DNA from: Clostridiales bacterium UBA6468
Lineage (GTDB): Bacteria > Bacillota > Clostridia > Oscillospirales > Oscillospiraceae
Reading direction: 5' to 3'
Length of the DNA stretch: 30,429 nucleotides
Assembly (NCBI GenBank): GCA_002436765.1
Contig: DJNI01000091.1
Coordinates: 1 to 30,429, forward strand
Position 1 is the first letter of the stretch, and every line of letters begins with the position of its first letter. Under the pieces are notes generated by a model that ran no database searches, was not told the DNA's origin, and saw only the letters and a program-made list of their open reading frames with translations. The position numbers and the translations under genes are program-made. Below, piece by piece: positions 22,813-30,429 of the stretch.

Positions 22813-23979
22813 ATGGCGTCGGAGCGTGACCTCCATGCCAAAGAGAAACGCCGCCCGGGACTTTCCCGGACGGGGGAAAGTGTTGATTACCCCTTTTTGC
22901 TGCTGGTGCTTCTGCTGCTGACGGTGGGACTGGCTATGCTGTACTCGGCAAGCTACGCCCAGAGCGAGTATGACACCGGCTACGAAATTTCCACAAAATA
23001 CCTCCAGAAACAGGCGGTCTGCGCCGCGATCGGTCTTGCCGCCATGTTCTTTTTCAGCCGGATACCTGCGGGCGTCTGGTACCGGCTTGCCTGGCCGCTG
23101 TACGGCGTGAGCATCGCGCTGCTGCTGAGCGTCCTCGTCATCGGCGAGGAGGTCAACGGCGCCCGGCGCTGGATCAATCTGGCGGGCATACAGTTTCAGC
23201 CCTCGGAGATTGCGAAATTCACCATGATCCTGCTGTTCGCCCGGCTGACCCGGCTGTACGGGCAGGACGCGAAGACCTTCCGCCATGGCGTTCTGGGCTT
23301 CGGTCTGGCGCTGATGGGGATCCTGGTTCCCCTGGCGCTGGAAAGGCACCTGTCGGCCATTATGCTCATGGGCATGGTGGCGGTGGTGATGATGTTCGTG
23401 GCGGGCACCCGAACCAGATGGCTGCTGGCCGGGGCGGGCGCCGCCGCCGTGTTCGTGGTCGTCTACATCAGCTTCATGGGCTACGCCGGCGACCGGGTCA
23501 CCGCGTGGCTCCACCCGGAGCTGGATCCGGGGGATACCGGATACCAGATCTTGCAGTCGCTGTATGCCATCGGCTCCGGCGGCCTGTTCGGGCTGGGCTA
23601 CGGCAAGTCCCGGCAGAAATATCTGTATCTGCCTTTTCAATATAACGACTATATCTTCGCGGTGATCTGCGAGGAGCTGGGGCTGGTGGGGGCAATGGCG
23701 ATCGTTGCATTGTTCGCCGTCACCATCCTGCGGGGCTACTGGATCGCGCTGAACGCCCGTGACCGGTTTTCCACCGTTTTTGCGGCGGGGCTGGTGACGC
23801 TGATCGCGGTGCAGACCGTCCTGAACCTGTGCGTGGTCACCAATTTGCTTCCCTCCACCGGCATTGCGCTGCCCTTCTTTTCCTACGGCGGCACGGCGCT
23901 GGCGGTGAATCTGGGGGAGATGGGCATCGTCCTGGGCATTTCCAGAGGGCGAAACCGGAGAAAAATACAGGAGGCTTGA
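22813..23979 (+). CDS. ftsW: Septal peptidoglycan glycosyltransferase FtsW
   Basis: A SEDS-family membrane enzyme that polymerises lipid II into glycan strands at the septum together with its class B PBP. The 388-residue protein has about ten membrane spans and the signatures GARRWI (about residue 116), FQPSEIAKF, the ERHLSAIM segment with the catalytic-loop region, and the C-terminal PSTGIALPFFSYGGT block. The start ATG at 22813 follows GAAAGGAAG at 6 nt. The frame is open back to 22732, but those codons lie in the inverted-repeat element and lack a ribosome binding site. It could be the SpoVE or RodA paralogue, but its position beside murG and ftsZ favours FtsW. Confidence 0.94.
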   Translation: MASERDLHAKEKRRPGLSRTGESVDYPFLLLVLLLLTVGLAMLYSASYAQSEYDTGYEISTKYLQKQAVCAAIGLAAMFFFSRIPAGVWYRLAWPLYGVSIALLLSVLVIGEEVNGARRWINLAGIQFQPSEIAKFTMILLFARLTRLYGQDAKTFRHGVLGFGLALMGILVPLALERHLSAIMLMGMVAVVMMFVAGTRTRWLLAGAGAAAVFVVVYISFMGYAGDRVTAWLHPELDPGDTGYQILQSLYAIGSGGLFGLGYGKSRQKYLYLPFQYNDYIFAVICEELGLVGAMAIVALFAVTILRGYWIALNARDRFSTVFAAGLVTLIAVQTVLNLCVVTNLLPSTGIALPFFSYGGTALAVNLGEMGIVLGISRGRNRRKIQEA

Positions 23980-23982
23980 CCT

Positions 23983-25110
23983 ATGAATCTGATTTTTACC
24001 TGCGGCGGCACGGCGGGACACATCAACCCGGCCATCGCGGTTGCCAATATGATGCGGGAGCGCCACCCGGACTGCAATATCCTCTTTATCGGCGCAAAAG
24101 GCCACATGGAGGAAACGCTGGTACCCCAGGCAGGGTATGACCTGAAATGTCTGGAAGGTTCCGGCCTCAGCCGGGGGAAGAACCTTGCCGCAATGAAAAA
24201 GAACCTCCACGCGGTAAAATGTGTGCGGGAGGGCGTGAAGGCGTGCAAAAAGATTTTCCGGGAATTTAAGCCGGATGTGGTCATCGGCACCGGCGGCTAT
24301 GCCAGCTTCCCGGCGCTGTACGCCGCCCAGTCCATGGGCATTCCCACCTGCGTCCACGAAAGCAACGCCGTCCCCGGCGTCACCACCCGTCTGGCGGCGA
24401 ACAAGGCCAGCCGGGTGCTGGTTGCCTTTGAGGAAAGCGTCCGTCACTACAGGCACCCGGAAAAGGTGGAGGTCGTGGGGATGCCCGTGCGCAGGGAGTT
24501 CATTTTCGACACCAAGGAGGAAGCGAGAAGGGAGTTGGGGCTAAGCGGCTTTGTGGTCGTCTCCGCCTTCGGCAGTCAGGGCGCAAAGGTCATGAACGAG
24601 ACCATCGCGGACATGATGCCCCTGGAGCAGGCCGACGGTTTTCCCTTTCACCACATCCACGCCACCGGCAGCTTCGGCAAGGCGTGGATGCCCCAGCGCG
24701 TCATGGACAACGGTGTGGACTGGAAGAACTGCCCCGCCCTGGATATCCGGGAGTATATTTACGATATGCCCACCGTCATGGCGGCGGCGGACATCGTCAT
24801 CGGCCGGGCGGGCAGCGCCACCTGCAATGAGATCGGCGCTTCCGGCACGCCCTGCATTCTCATCCCCTCGCCCAACGTGACGAACAACCATCAGGAAAAG
24901 AACGCCCGTGTGCTGGAGGCGGCGGGCGGCGCGGTGGTGGTGCTGGAAAAGGACTGCACGCCCGGAAAGCTGTACGGGCTGATCCGTTCGCTGCTGGCGG
25001 ACGAAGATCGCCGCAGGGAGATGTCCCGGAAGCTGCACACGATGGTTCGTCTGGATTCCGCGGAGCGGATCTGCGATATCGTGGAGCAGCTGGCCTCAGA
25101 CAGAAAATAA
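23983..25110 (+). CDS. murG: Lipid II synthase MurG (GlcNAc transferase)
   Basis: Adds GlcNAc from UDP-GlcNAc to lipid I, producing lipid II on the inner membrane face. The 375-residue GT-B enzyme has the first glycine loop CGGTAGH (7-13), GTGGYASFPAL in the N-terminal domain, ESNAVPGVTTR, and the C-terminal donor site GRAGSATCNEIGASGTPCILIP with NNHQEKNA. The usual GGSQGA loop reads FGSQGA here, a modest variant also found in relatives. The ATG follows ACAGGAGG closely and lies 3 bp after the ftsW stop, so the two are tightly linked. ftsQ follows after 27 bp. Confidence 0.96.
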   Translation: MNLIFTCGGTAGHINPAIAVANMMRERHPDCNILFIGAKGHMEETLVPQAGYDLKCLEGSGLSRGKNLAAMKKNLHAVKCVREGVKACKKIFREFKPDVVIGTGGYASFPALYAAQSMGIPTCVHESNAVPGVTTRLAANKASRVLVAFEESVRHYRHPEKVEVVGMPVRREFIFDTKEEARRELGLSGFVVVSAFGSQGAKVMNETIADMMPLEQADGFPFHHIHATGSFGKAWMPQRVMDNGVDWKNCPALDIREYIYDMPTVMAAADIVIGRAGSATCNEIGASGTPCILIPSPNVTNNHQEKNARVLEAAGGAVVVLEKDCTPGKLYGLIRSLLADEDRRREMSRKLHTMVRLDSAERICDIVEQLASDRK

Positions 25111-25137
25111 CCCGCCTTATACCCCAGGAGGAACACT

Positions 25138-26505
25138 ATGGATACAACACAGGATAGCCGGGAAAACGCCGGAAAGCGCCGTCCGCAGACAGGCGGGCAG
25201 AATCGTGCTTCCCAACGCCCCGGACAAAGTGCCCCGGAGCAGCGCCGCCGCCCGGCAGAGCAGAGCGCCCAGGAGCGTCCCCGCCGCCCGGCAGAGCAAA
25301 ACGCCCCGGAACAGCGCCGTCGCGCACCGGAGCGGAACGCTCAAGAACGTCCCCGCCGTCCGGCGGAACAGGACGCCCGGCGACGTCCCGGCCGGCAGGA
25401 AAGACCCGACCGCCCGGTCGGAAGGGAAGCGCAGCCCCGTCAGAGAGCCGGGGAGGAGACTGCCGCCCGCCAGCGGGCAAAGCAGTCCGCCGGTTCCCGG
25501 AAGGGCGCACCCCGACGCAGGCCCGTGGACGACGACGTGCCCAACAGAAAGCGCGCCTACGGAAACAGCAAGCCCAAAAAGAAATCGGCGCTTGCCATGC
25601 TGGCCGAGACGCTCATGAGCGCGAAGAAACGCCCGAAGAAGCGTCCCTCCCGGAAAACGGAGAGCAGCCGCCCCAAAACGCCCACCCCGGCTGTGATCTA
25701 TACCCAGCCCCTGCCCTTCAACCGCGACCGGCTGATCGTCCAGCTGATAACGGTGACGGCAGTGGTGCTGGCCATCGTCATGGGACTGTCGGTGTTCTTC
25801 AAGGTGAAGACCATCACGGTCACCGGCGCAGAAACCTACAGCCCCTGGGCGGTGCGGGAGGCTTCCGGCATTTCCGAGGGAGACAAGCTCCTGACCTTCA
25901 GCAAGATCCGCGCCGCCAGCCAGATTATGGCAAATTTGCCCTATGTCAAGGGTGTGCGGATCGGTATAAAATTGCCGGATACGGTCAATATTATGATCGA
26001 AGAAGAGAGCGTGGTCTATGCCATCAAGTCCAGCGACGGACAGTGGTGGATGATGGACTCCGACGGCAGGGTCGTGGAGCAGGCAAACAACGCCAAGGCG
26101 GCCACGGCCACCCAGGTTCTGGGCGTAACACTGGAGGCTCCCGCGGTCAACCAGAAGGGCATCGCCACGGAGGCGACCCCCAGCGAGACCAACGAGCTGG
26201 GAGAGCTGATCCCGGTGACGACCACCGGCGCACAGCGTCTGACCGCTGCCTTACAGATCCTCAAGGCGCTGGAAGACAACGACATCGTGGGCGAAGCCGC
26301 CAGCGTGGACGTGACCAGCACCGAGGACATCATCCTCTGGTACGGCACCCGGTATCAGGTCAATCTGGGCGACACATCCCGCCTCGATTACAAGGTCGAC
26401 TGCATGAACGACGCCATCTTGCAGATGAGCGACTACCAGAGCGGCGTTCTGGACGTCAGCTTCACCGTCTGGCCGAATCAGGTGGGCTATACGCCCTTCG
26501 CATGA
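25138..26505 (+). CDS. ftsQ: FtsQ/DivIB-type division protein with long basic tail
   Basis: A bitopic divisome protein that, with FtsL and DivIC, links the Z-ring to septal wall synthesis. Of 455 residues, the first ~195 are cytoplasmic and rich in Arg, Pro, Gln and Glu. Residues 34-81 consist of four 12-residue repeats, then a Lys/Arg-rich stretch follows to about 170. One membrane span (about 199-221) leads to a POTRA domain (FKVKTITVTGAETYSPWAVREASGI) and a beta domain with the LPYVKGVRIGIKLPDTVNIMIEEESVVYAI signature. Most DivIB proteins have much shorter N-termini, so the tail is the notable feature. GGAGG lies 7 nt before the ATG. Confidence 0.9.
   Translation: MDTTQDSRENAGKRRPQTGGQNRASQRPGQSAPEQRRRPAEQSAQERPRRPAEQNAPEQRRRAPERNAQERPRRPAEQDARRRPGRQERPDRPVGREAQPRQRAGEETAARQRAKQSAGSRKGAPRRRPVDDDVPNRKRAYGNSKPKKKSALAMLAETLMSAKKRPKKRPSRKTESSRPKTPTPAVIYTQPLPFNRDRLIVQLITVTAVVLAIVMGLSVFFKVKTITVTGAETYSPWAVREASGISEGDKLLTFSKIRAASQIMANLPYVKGVRIGIKLPDTVNIMIEEESVVYAIKSSDGQWWMMDSDGRVVEQANNAKAATATQVLGVTLEAPAVNQKGIATEATPSETNELGELIPVTTTGAQRLTAALQILKALEDNDIVGEAASVDVTSTEDIILWYGTRYQVNLGDTSRLDYKVDCMNDAILQMSDYQSGVLDVSFTVWPNQVGYTPFA
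25237..25380 (+). repeat. 36-bp tandem repeat inside ftsQ
   Basis: Four in-frame 36-bp units encode 12-residue repeats of the type E(Q/R)(R/P)RR(P/A)AEQ(N/S)A(Q/P), with alternating EQRRR and ERPRR forms. Such repeats can change copy number by slippage, which would lengthen or shorten the cytoplasmic tail without breaking the frame. Confidence 0.8.
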
Positions 26506-26549
26506 TGTTATTATTCTGTAAATAATTTGACGAAATACCGGATTTTCTA

Positions 26550-26578
26550 TTGACCAAATCGCGTTTTCAGGATAGAAT
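26550..26578 (+). promoter_or_regulatory. Promoter of ftsZ
   Basis: TTGACC (26550-26555), a 17-nt spacer and TAGAAT (26573-26578), about 75 nt before the ftsZ start. It allows ftsZ to be transcribed apart from the mraZ promoter. A weaker TTGACG lies upstream at 26527. The rest of 26506-26653 shows no gene. Confidence 0.6.
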
Positions 26579-26653
26579 AGGAGAGTATGGATACAAAATT
26601 CAGGCAGCAGCGGCTCCGCCGTGCCTGCGAAAGATACATAGGAGGAAGAGATT

Positions 26654-27772
<1,119 letters not shown>

Positions 27773-27783
27773 TAAGATTACCG

Positions 27784-27814
27784 CATCCCGTCCCCTTCGG
27801 GACGGGATGTTTTA
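27784..27814 (+). terminator. ftsZ terminator
   Basis: A perfect 11-bp GC-rich stem (27784-27794 with 27799-27809) has a CTTC loop and is followed by TTTTATG. It ends the dcw transcript just before the methyltransferase gene. Confidence 0.9.
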
Positions 27815-27831
27815 TGCAATGGAGAGATTTT

Positions 27832-28581
27832 ATGGGTGCCTATGAAGCGCTGGCGGCCAGCTACGACCGCCTGACGAGCGACGTGGACTACGGGGCGATC
27901 GTGGCCTTTTACGAGGAAATTCTGAAAAAAGAAGGGGTGAAGCCCCGGACGGCGGTCGATCTTGCCTGCGGCACCGGCTCGGTGTCGGCAATACTGGCCG
28001 GGAAGGGACTTTCCGTCATCGGCGTGGATATGTCCGAGGAAATGCTCACCGCCGCCCAGCAGAAAAGCGCAGACCTTCCCAATCCGCCCCGGTTTGTCCG
28101 TCAGAGCCTGCAAAGGCTGTGGCTTCCAAGAGGCGTTGACCTTGCCGTCTGTGCCCTGGACAGCCTGGACTATATCACGAACCCGGAGGACTGCAAAGAG
28201 GCCATCCGGCGGGTCTGGAGGGCGCTGAACCCCGGCGGGATATTCATTTTCGACGTGAACACCCCGGAAAAACTCCGCGCCATGGACGGTCAGGTGTTTC
28301 TGGACGAGGACGATGACGTCTACTGCGTCTGGCGGGGGGAATTTGACGAAGAAAGCAATATCTGCTCCTACGGCATGGATTTGTTCCAGCGCCGGGGGGA
28401 CGTCTGGGTTCGCTCTTTTGAAGAACACAGGGAGTACGCCTACTCTCAGGAGCAGCTGATGTCCTACCTGAAAGCGGCGGGCTTCACCCACATCAAGATC
28501 TATGCCGACCGCCGGTTTGAAGCGCCCGGGGCAGGGGAGCAGAGAGTATATTTTAAGGCGAGAAAGGGAAAGATAAAATGA
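27832..28581 (+). CDS. Class I SAM-dependent methyltransferase, target unknown
   Basis: A Rossmann-fold methyltransferase. The 249-residue protein has the SAM loop VDLACGTGS (42-50), the acidic strand end VIGVDMS (62-68), a DLAVCALDSLDYI motif, LNPGGIFIFDVN, and a C-terminal half resembling small-molecule or protein methyltransferases of the Methyltransf_25 type. The target is not recognisable. The start at 27832 has TGGAGAG about 7 nt upstream; an in-frame ATG 18 bases earlier overlaps this site and the ftsZ terminator tail. Because a strong terminator intervenes, it must be read through or have its own promoter. hslO overlaps its end by 4 nt (ATGA), so the two are an operon. Confidence 0.85.
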   Translation: MGAYEALAASYDRLTSDVDYGAIVAFYEEILKKEGVKPRTAVDLACGTGSVSAILAGKGLSVIGVDMSEEMLTAAQQKSADLPNPPRFVRQSLQRLWLPRGVDLAVCALDSLDYITNPEDCKEAIRRVWRALNPGGIFIFDVNTPEKLRAMDGQVFLDEDDDVYCVWRGEFDEESNICSYGMDLFQRRGDVWVRSFEEHREYAYSQEQLMSYLKAAGFTHIKIYADRRFEAPGAGEQRVYFKARKGKIK

Positions 28582-29456
28582 AGGATTACTTAGTCCGGGG
28601 CATGAGCATGGACGGCTTTGTGAAGGCCGTAGCCATCCGCTCCACAGAGCTTGTGCGCCGGGGTGCCCAGATTCAGAAAACGTCGCCCAATGCCACAGCG
28701 GCCTTTGGACGCTGCCTGACGGCGGCATCCATGATGGGCAATATGCAGAAGGTGGAGGACGGATCCATGACACTACAGGTGCGGGGCGGCGGACCCATCG
28801 GCACCATCACCGTGGTGTCCGATTCCGTGGGCAACGTCCGGGGCTGCGTCACCGAGCCGCGGGTGCCCCTGGTGGAGAAATATCCGGGGAAGCTGGACGT
28901 GGGCGCGACCGTCGGCACCGACGGCACGCTGACGGTCATCCGCGACCTGCAAATGAAGGAGCCGTACATCGGCTCGACCCAGCTGGTTTCCGGCGAGATC
29001 GGGGACGACGTGACCGCCTATTTCGTCCAGAGCGAGCAGATCCCTACGGCCTGCGCCCTGGGGGTGCTGGTTGACCGCGACCAGAGCGTGAAGGTGGCGG
29101 GCGGGTATTTATTGCAGCTGCTGCCCGGTGCGCCGGACGAGGTGATCGATACCCTGGAAAAAGGCATTTCTCAGGCGGGAGCGGTGACGCCCATGCTGGA
29201 AGCGGGCATGACTCCTGAGGACATCCTGGGGCAGGTCTGCGGAAGCCTAGGCGTGGTGTTTCTGGAAACCACCGAGGTGACGTATAAATGCTACTGCACC
29301 CGGGAACGGGTGGAGCGCGCCCTGATCAGCCTGGGACGGAAGGAGCTGGAGGAGATCCGGCAGGAGGGCAAGACCTTCCCGGTGGAGTGCCAGTTCTGCG
29401 ACGCGGTTTACAGCTTCACGCCGGAGGATATCCAAAAACTGCTGGAAAAAATTTGA
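28578..29456 (+). CDS. hslO: Redox-regulated chaperone Hsp33
   Basis: A holdase chaperone switched on by oxidation: under reducing conditions four cysteines bind zinc and the protein is inactive; oxidants release zinc and expose a binding surface. The 292-residue protein has an N-terminal folding core, a linker with the TACALGVLVDRD motif, and a C-terminal zinc centre with C238, C240 (CYC) and C271, C274 (CQFC), the full family set. It is coupled to the methyltransferase by a 4-nt overlap. Nearby rubrerythrin also serves oxidant defence, though the two are not in one operon. No clear terminator follows; 29457-29530 holds no gene. Confidence 0.96.
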   Translation: MKDYLVRGMSMDGFVKAVAIRSTELVRRGAQIQKTSPNATAAFGRCLTAASMMGNMQKVEDGSMTLQVRGGGPIGTITVVSDSVGNVRGCVTEPRVPLVEKYPGKLDVGATVGTDGTLTVIRDLQMKEPYIGSTQLVSGEIGDDVTAYFVQSEQIPTACALGVLVDRDQSVKVAGGYLLQLLPGAPDEVIDTLEKGISQAGAVTPMLEAGMTPEDILGQVCGSLGVVFLETTEVTYKCYCTRERVERALISLGRKELEEIRQEGKTFPVECQFCDAVYSFTPEDIQKLLEKI

Positions 29457-29530
29457 TATTCGACGGAAAAATGGTGGGAAACGGTGATTGCCCCTGAGCA
29501 AAATTCCATAGAAAAAAACGGAAAAAATGC

Positions 29531-29559
29531 TTGACAAAAAAAGGGTTTCTGTGTATAAT
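29531..29559 (+). promoter_or_regulatory. tRNA operon promoter
   Basis: A perfect TTGACA (29531-29536), 17-nt spacer and TATAAT (29554-29559) lie about 43 bases before the first tRNA. The region after the -10 (CTCGTCGCTGAGG) is GC-rich, like stringent-type tRNA promoters. Confidence 0.92.
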
Positions 29560-29601
29560 AAACCTCGTCGCTGAGGTGGAGAGCCGACGGCGGCGCTGTT
29601 T

Positions 29602-29677
29602 GGGAGCATAGCTCAGCTGGGAGAGCACATGCCTTACAAGCATGGGGTCACAGGTTCGAGCCCTGTTGTTCCCACCA
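29602..29677 (+). tRNA. tRNA-Val (anticodon TAC)
   Basis: 76 nt with encoded CCA. The acceptor GGGAGCA pairs with TGTTCCC (one G-T), the anticodon loop is TTACAAG with TAC, and the GGTTCGAGCC T-loop is intact. First gene of the tRNA operon. Confidence 0.95.
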
Positions 29678-29684
29678 TTTATCT

Positions 29685-29761
29685 GGCCCGGTGGTGCAGT
29701 CGGTTAGCACGCCAGCCTGTCACGCTGGAGGTCGACGGTTCGAGTCCGTTCCGGGTCGCCA
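29685..29761 (+). tRNA. tRNA-Asp (anticodon GTC)
   Basis: 77 nt with encoded CCA. The acceptor GGCCCGG pairs with CCGGGTC (one G-T), the anticodon loop is CTGTCAC and the discriminator base is G, as expected for aspartate. Only 7 nt separate it from tRNA-Val. Confidence 0.95.
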
Positions 29762-29808
29762 AATAAAAGCATCTGTGGTGCGGTTGAGCAGAGATTTCTG
29801 CTCAATAT

Positions 29809-29884
29809 GCCTCTGTAGCTCAGTAGGTAGAGCAGAGGACTGAAAATCCTCGTGTCGTTGGTTCGATTCCGACCGGAGGCACCA
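29809..29884 (+). tRNA. tRNA-Phe (anticodon GAA)
   Basis: 76 nt with encoded CCA. The acceptor GCCTCTG pairs with CGGAGGC, and the anticodon loop is CTGAAAA. The 47-nt spacer before it contains a perfect 9-bp hairpin. Confidence 0.95.
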
Positions 29885-29936
29885 TTTTGCTGACCCCGGG
29901 ATCGAAGCGATTCGATTCCGGTGGTTTGCACCAGAT

Positions 29937-30012
29937 GCGGGCGTAGCTCATCCGGTAGAGCGCCACCTTGCCAAGGTGGAGGTAGCGAGTTCGAGCCTCG
30001 TCGCCCGCTCCA
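29937..30012 (+). tRNA. tRNA-Gly (anticodon GCC)
   Basis: 76 nt with encoded CCA. The acceptor GCGGGCG pairs with CGCCCGC, and the anticodon loop is TTGCCAA. The 52-nt spacer before it carries an 11-bp hairpin. Confidence 0.95.
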
Positions 30013-30051
30013 GAAAAAGATAAGGAACGCACGGCGTTCCTTATTTCATAT

Positions 30052-30126
30052 GGTACCGTGGCCAAGTGGTAAGGCAAAGGTCTGCAAAACCTTCATTCGC
30101 CAGTTCAAATCTGGCCGGTACCTCCA
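30052..30126 (+). tRNA. tRNA-Cys (anticodon GCA)
   Basis: 75 nt with encoded CCA. The acceptor GGTACCG pairs with CGGTACC, the anticodon loop is CTGCAAA, and the discriminator is T, the identity base for cysteine. Last gene of the operon. Confidence 0.95.
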
Positions 30127-30137
30127 TGTTTATTCAA

Positions 30138-30183
30138 CACTTTAGATGCAACTTGAAATAAGTTGCATCTAAAGTGCTTTTTG
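30138..30183 (+). terminator. tRNA operon terminator
   Basis: A perfect 17-bp stem (30138-30154 with 30160-30176) has a 5-nt loop and is followed by CTTTTTG. It begins 12 nt after tRNA-Cys. Confidence 0.92.
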
Positions 30184-30249
30184 AGTATATTTAAGAAAAA
30201 TAGACTGAGATTAGTTTGAAAATCAAAGGTAAAATGTGAACACGATTTT

Positions 30250-30378
30250 TTACAGTTCCATAGATGCAAACACGCTGTGATGCATCTTTTGAACTGTATC
30301 AGCCATATGCGCTCAGAGATTGAGCAGCCCCCTTTATGATTTCAGAAGAAATCTGAAAAAAGGACGCTGCTTTTTTAT
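30250..30378 (+). ncRNA. Candidate small RNA with stem-loops and terminator
   Basis: After the tRNA terminator no gene is visible in 30184-30429. ACAGTTC/GAACTGT with inner AGATGCA/TGCATCT forms one hairpin (about 30251-30297), GCTCA/TGAGC a second (30310-30324), and an imperfect stem around GATTTC/GAAATC closed by GCAGC/GCTGC (30323-30371) a third, followed by six T. That looks like an RNA with an intrinsic terminator. No good promoter was found, so the 5' end is a guess; it could instead be the 3' part of a read-through tRNA transcript. Confidence 0.35.
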
Positions 30379-30429
30379 AGAGTTTTCAGAAATTTATCAT
30401 TTGGAAACCTGCCGGGATTTTTGTGGCGT

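Larger units (their letters stand above)
29784..30044 (+). repeat. Hairpins in tRNA operon spacers
   Basis: Three spacers carry stems: 29784-29792 with 29797-29805 (9 bp), 29896-29906 with 29911-29921 (11 bp, one G-T), and 30020-30030 with 30034-30044 (11 bp, followed by TTC). They may guide RNase processing or attenuate transcription between tRNAs. Confidence 0.7.

Noticed and set aside
22765..24456. Leftward open frame of 563 codons opposite ftsW and murG
   Set aside because: It is fully antisense to two well-identified genes, with a low-complexity His/Gln/Arg-rich product; a shadow of high third-position GC.
24550..24600. FGSQGA instead of GGSQGA in MurG as a sign of inactivation
   Set aside because: Variants at this loop occur in clostridial MurG proteins, and all other donor and acceptor motifs are intact.
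25237..25380. CRISPR-like array from repeated 36-bp units
   Set aside because: Units are directly adjacent with no unique spacers, stay in frame and encode a protein repeat within ftsQ; no cas genes are nearby.

Overview
The window looks like a chromosome segment from an anaerobic, probably spore-forming member of the Clostridia, most likely Oscillospirales. The support is as follows. It is GC-rich overall, with AT-rich intergenic promoters of the sigma-A type. Shine-Dalgarno sites are strong. There is a rubrerythrin, a 2[4Fe-4S] ferredoxin, a spmA-spmB spore maturation pair, an AbrB/SpoVT-type regulator and a Firmicutes-style dcw cluster whose MurE carries the meso-diaminopimelate signature DNPR. 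No species can be named from sequence reading alone.

Layout. Positions 1-420 hold three terminator-like hairpins and a set of direct repeats downstream of rpsI. Positions 422-1381 carry the leftward rplM-rpsI operon. Positions 1500-4637 read rightward: a TtcA-family tRNA thiolase, a small membrane protein, DusB and a secreted M23 peptidase. Positions 4680-9141 are mixed: an ECF transporter S component (-), nagB (+), rubrerythrin (+), a DEDDh exonuclease (+) and spmA-spmB (-). Positions 9300-11690 hold an AbrB-type regulator (+) facing a leftward trmN6-like/rsmI pair, plus a ferredoxin of 56 codons. The trmN6-rsmI-abrB neighbourhood resembles the yabB-yabC-abrB neighbourhood of Bacillus subtilis.

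Positions 11778-27772 are the core. A ClpC-type ATPase is followed by a dcw cluster: mraZ, rsmH, an ftsL-like gene, a PASTA-containing class B PBP, murE, murF, mraY, ftsW, murG, ftsQ/divIB and ftsZ. Together these make lipid II (murE, murF, mraY, murG), polymerise and cross-link it at the septum (FtsW, PBP), and build the divisome (FtsZ, FtsQ, FtsL). murD, murC, murB and ftsA are absent, and a repeat element lies where murD often sits. The cluster is followed by a SAM methyltransferase, hslO (Hsp33) and a five-tRNA operon (Val, Asp, Phe, Gly, Cys). That operon has a perfect consensus promoter and a strong terminator. The last 250 bases hold stem-loops and another terminator, possibly a small RNA.

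No defence system, CRISPR array, prophage or other exotic gene system was seen. The most interesting material is non-coding. It includes a 157-bp near-palindrome forming the whole 5' leader of the trmN6-like gene, behind a promoter fused to the preceding terminator. It also includes a cruciform-like leader before murE, a MITE-like inverted-repeat element between mraY and ftsW with a partial relative before spmA, a hairpin enclosing the start codon of the M23 gene, and two opposed consensus promoters before rplM.
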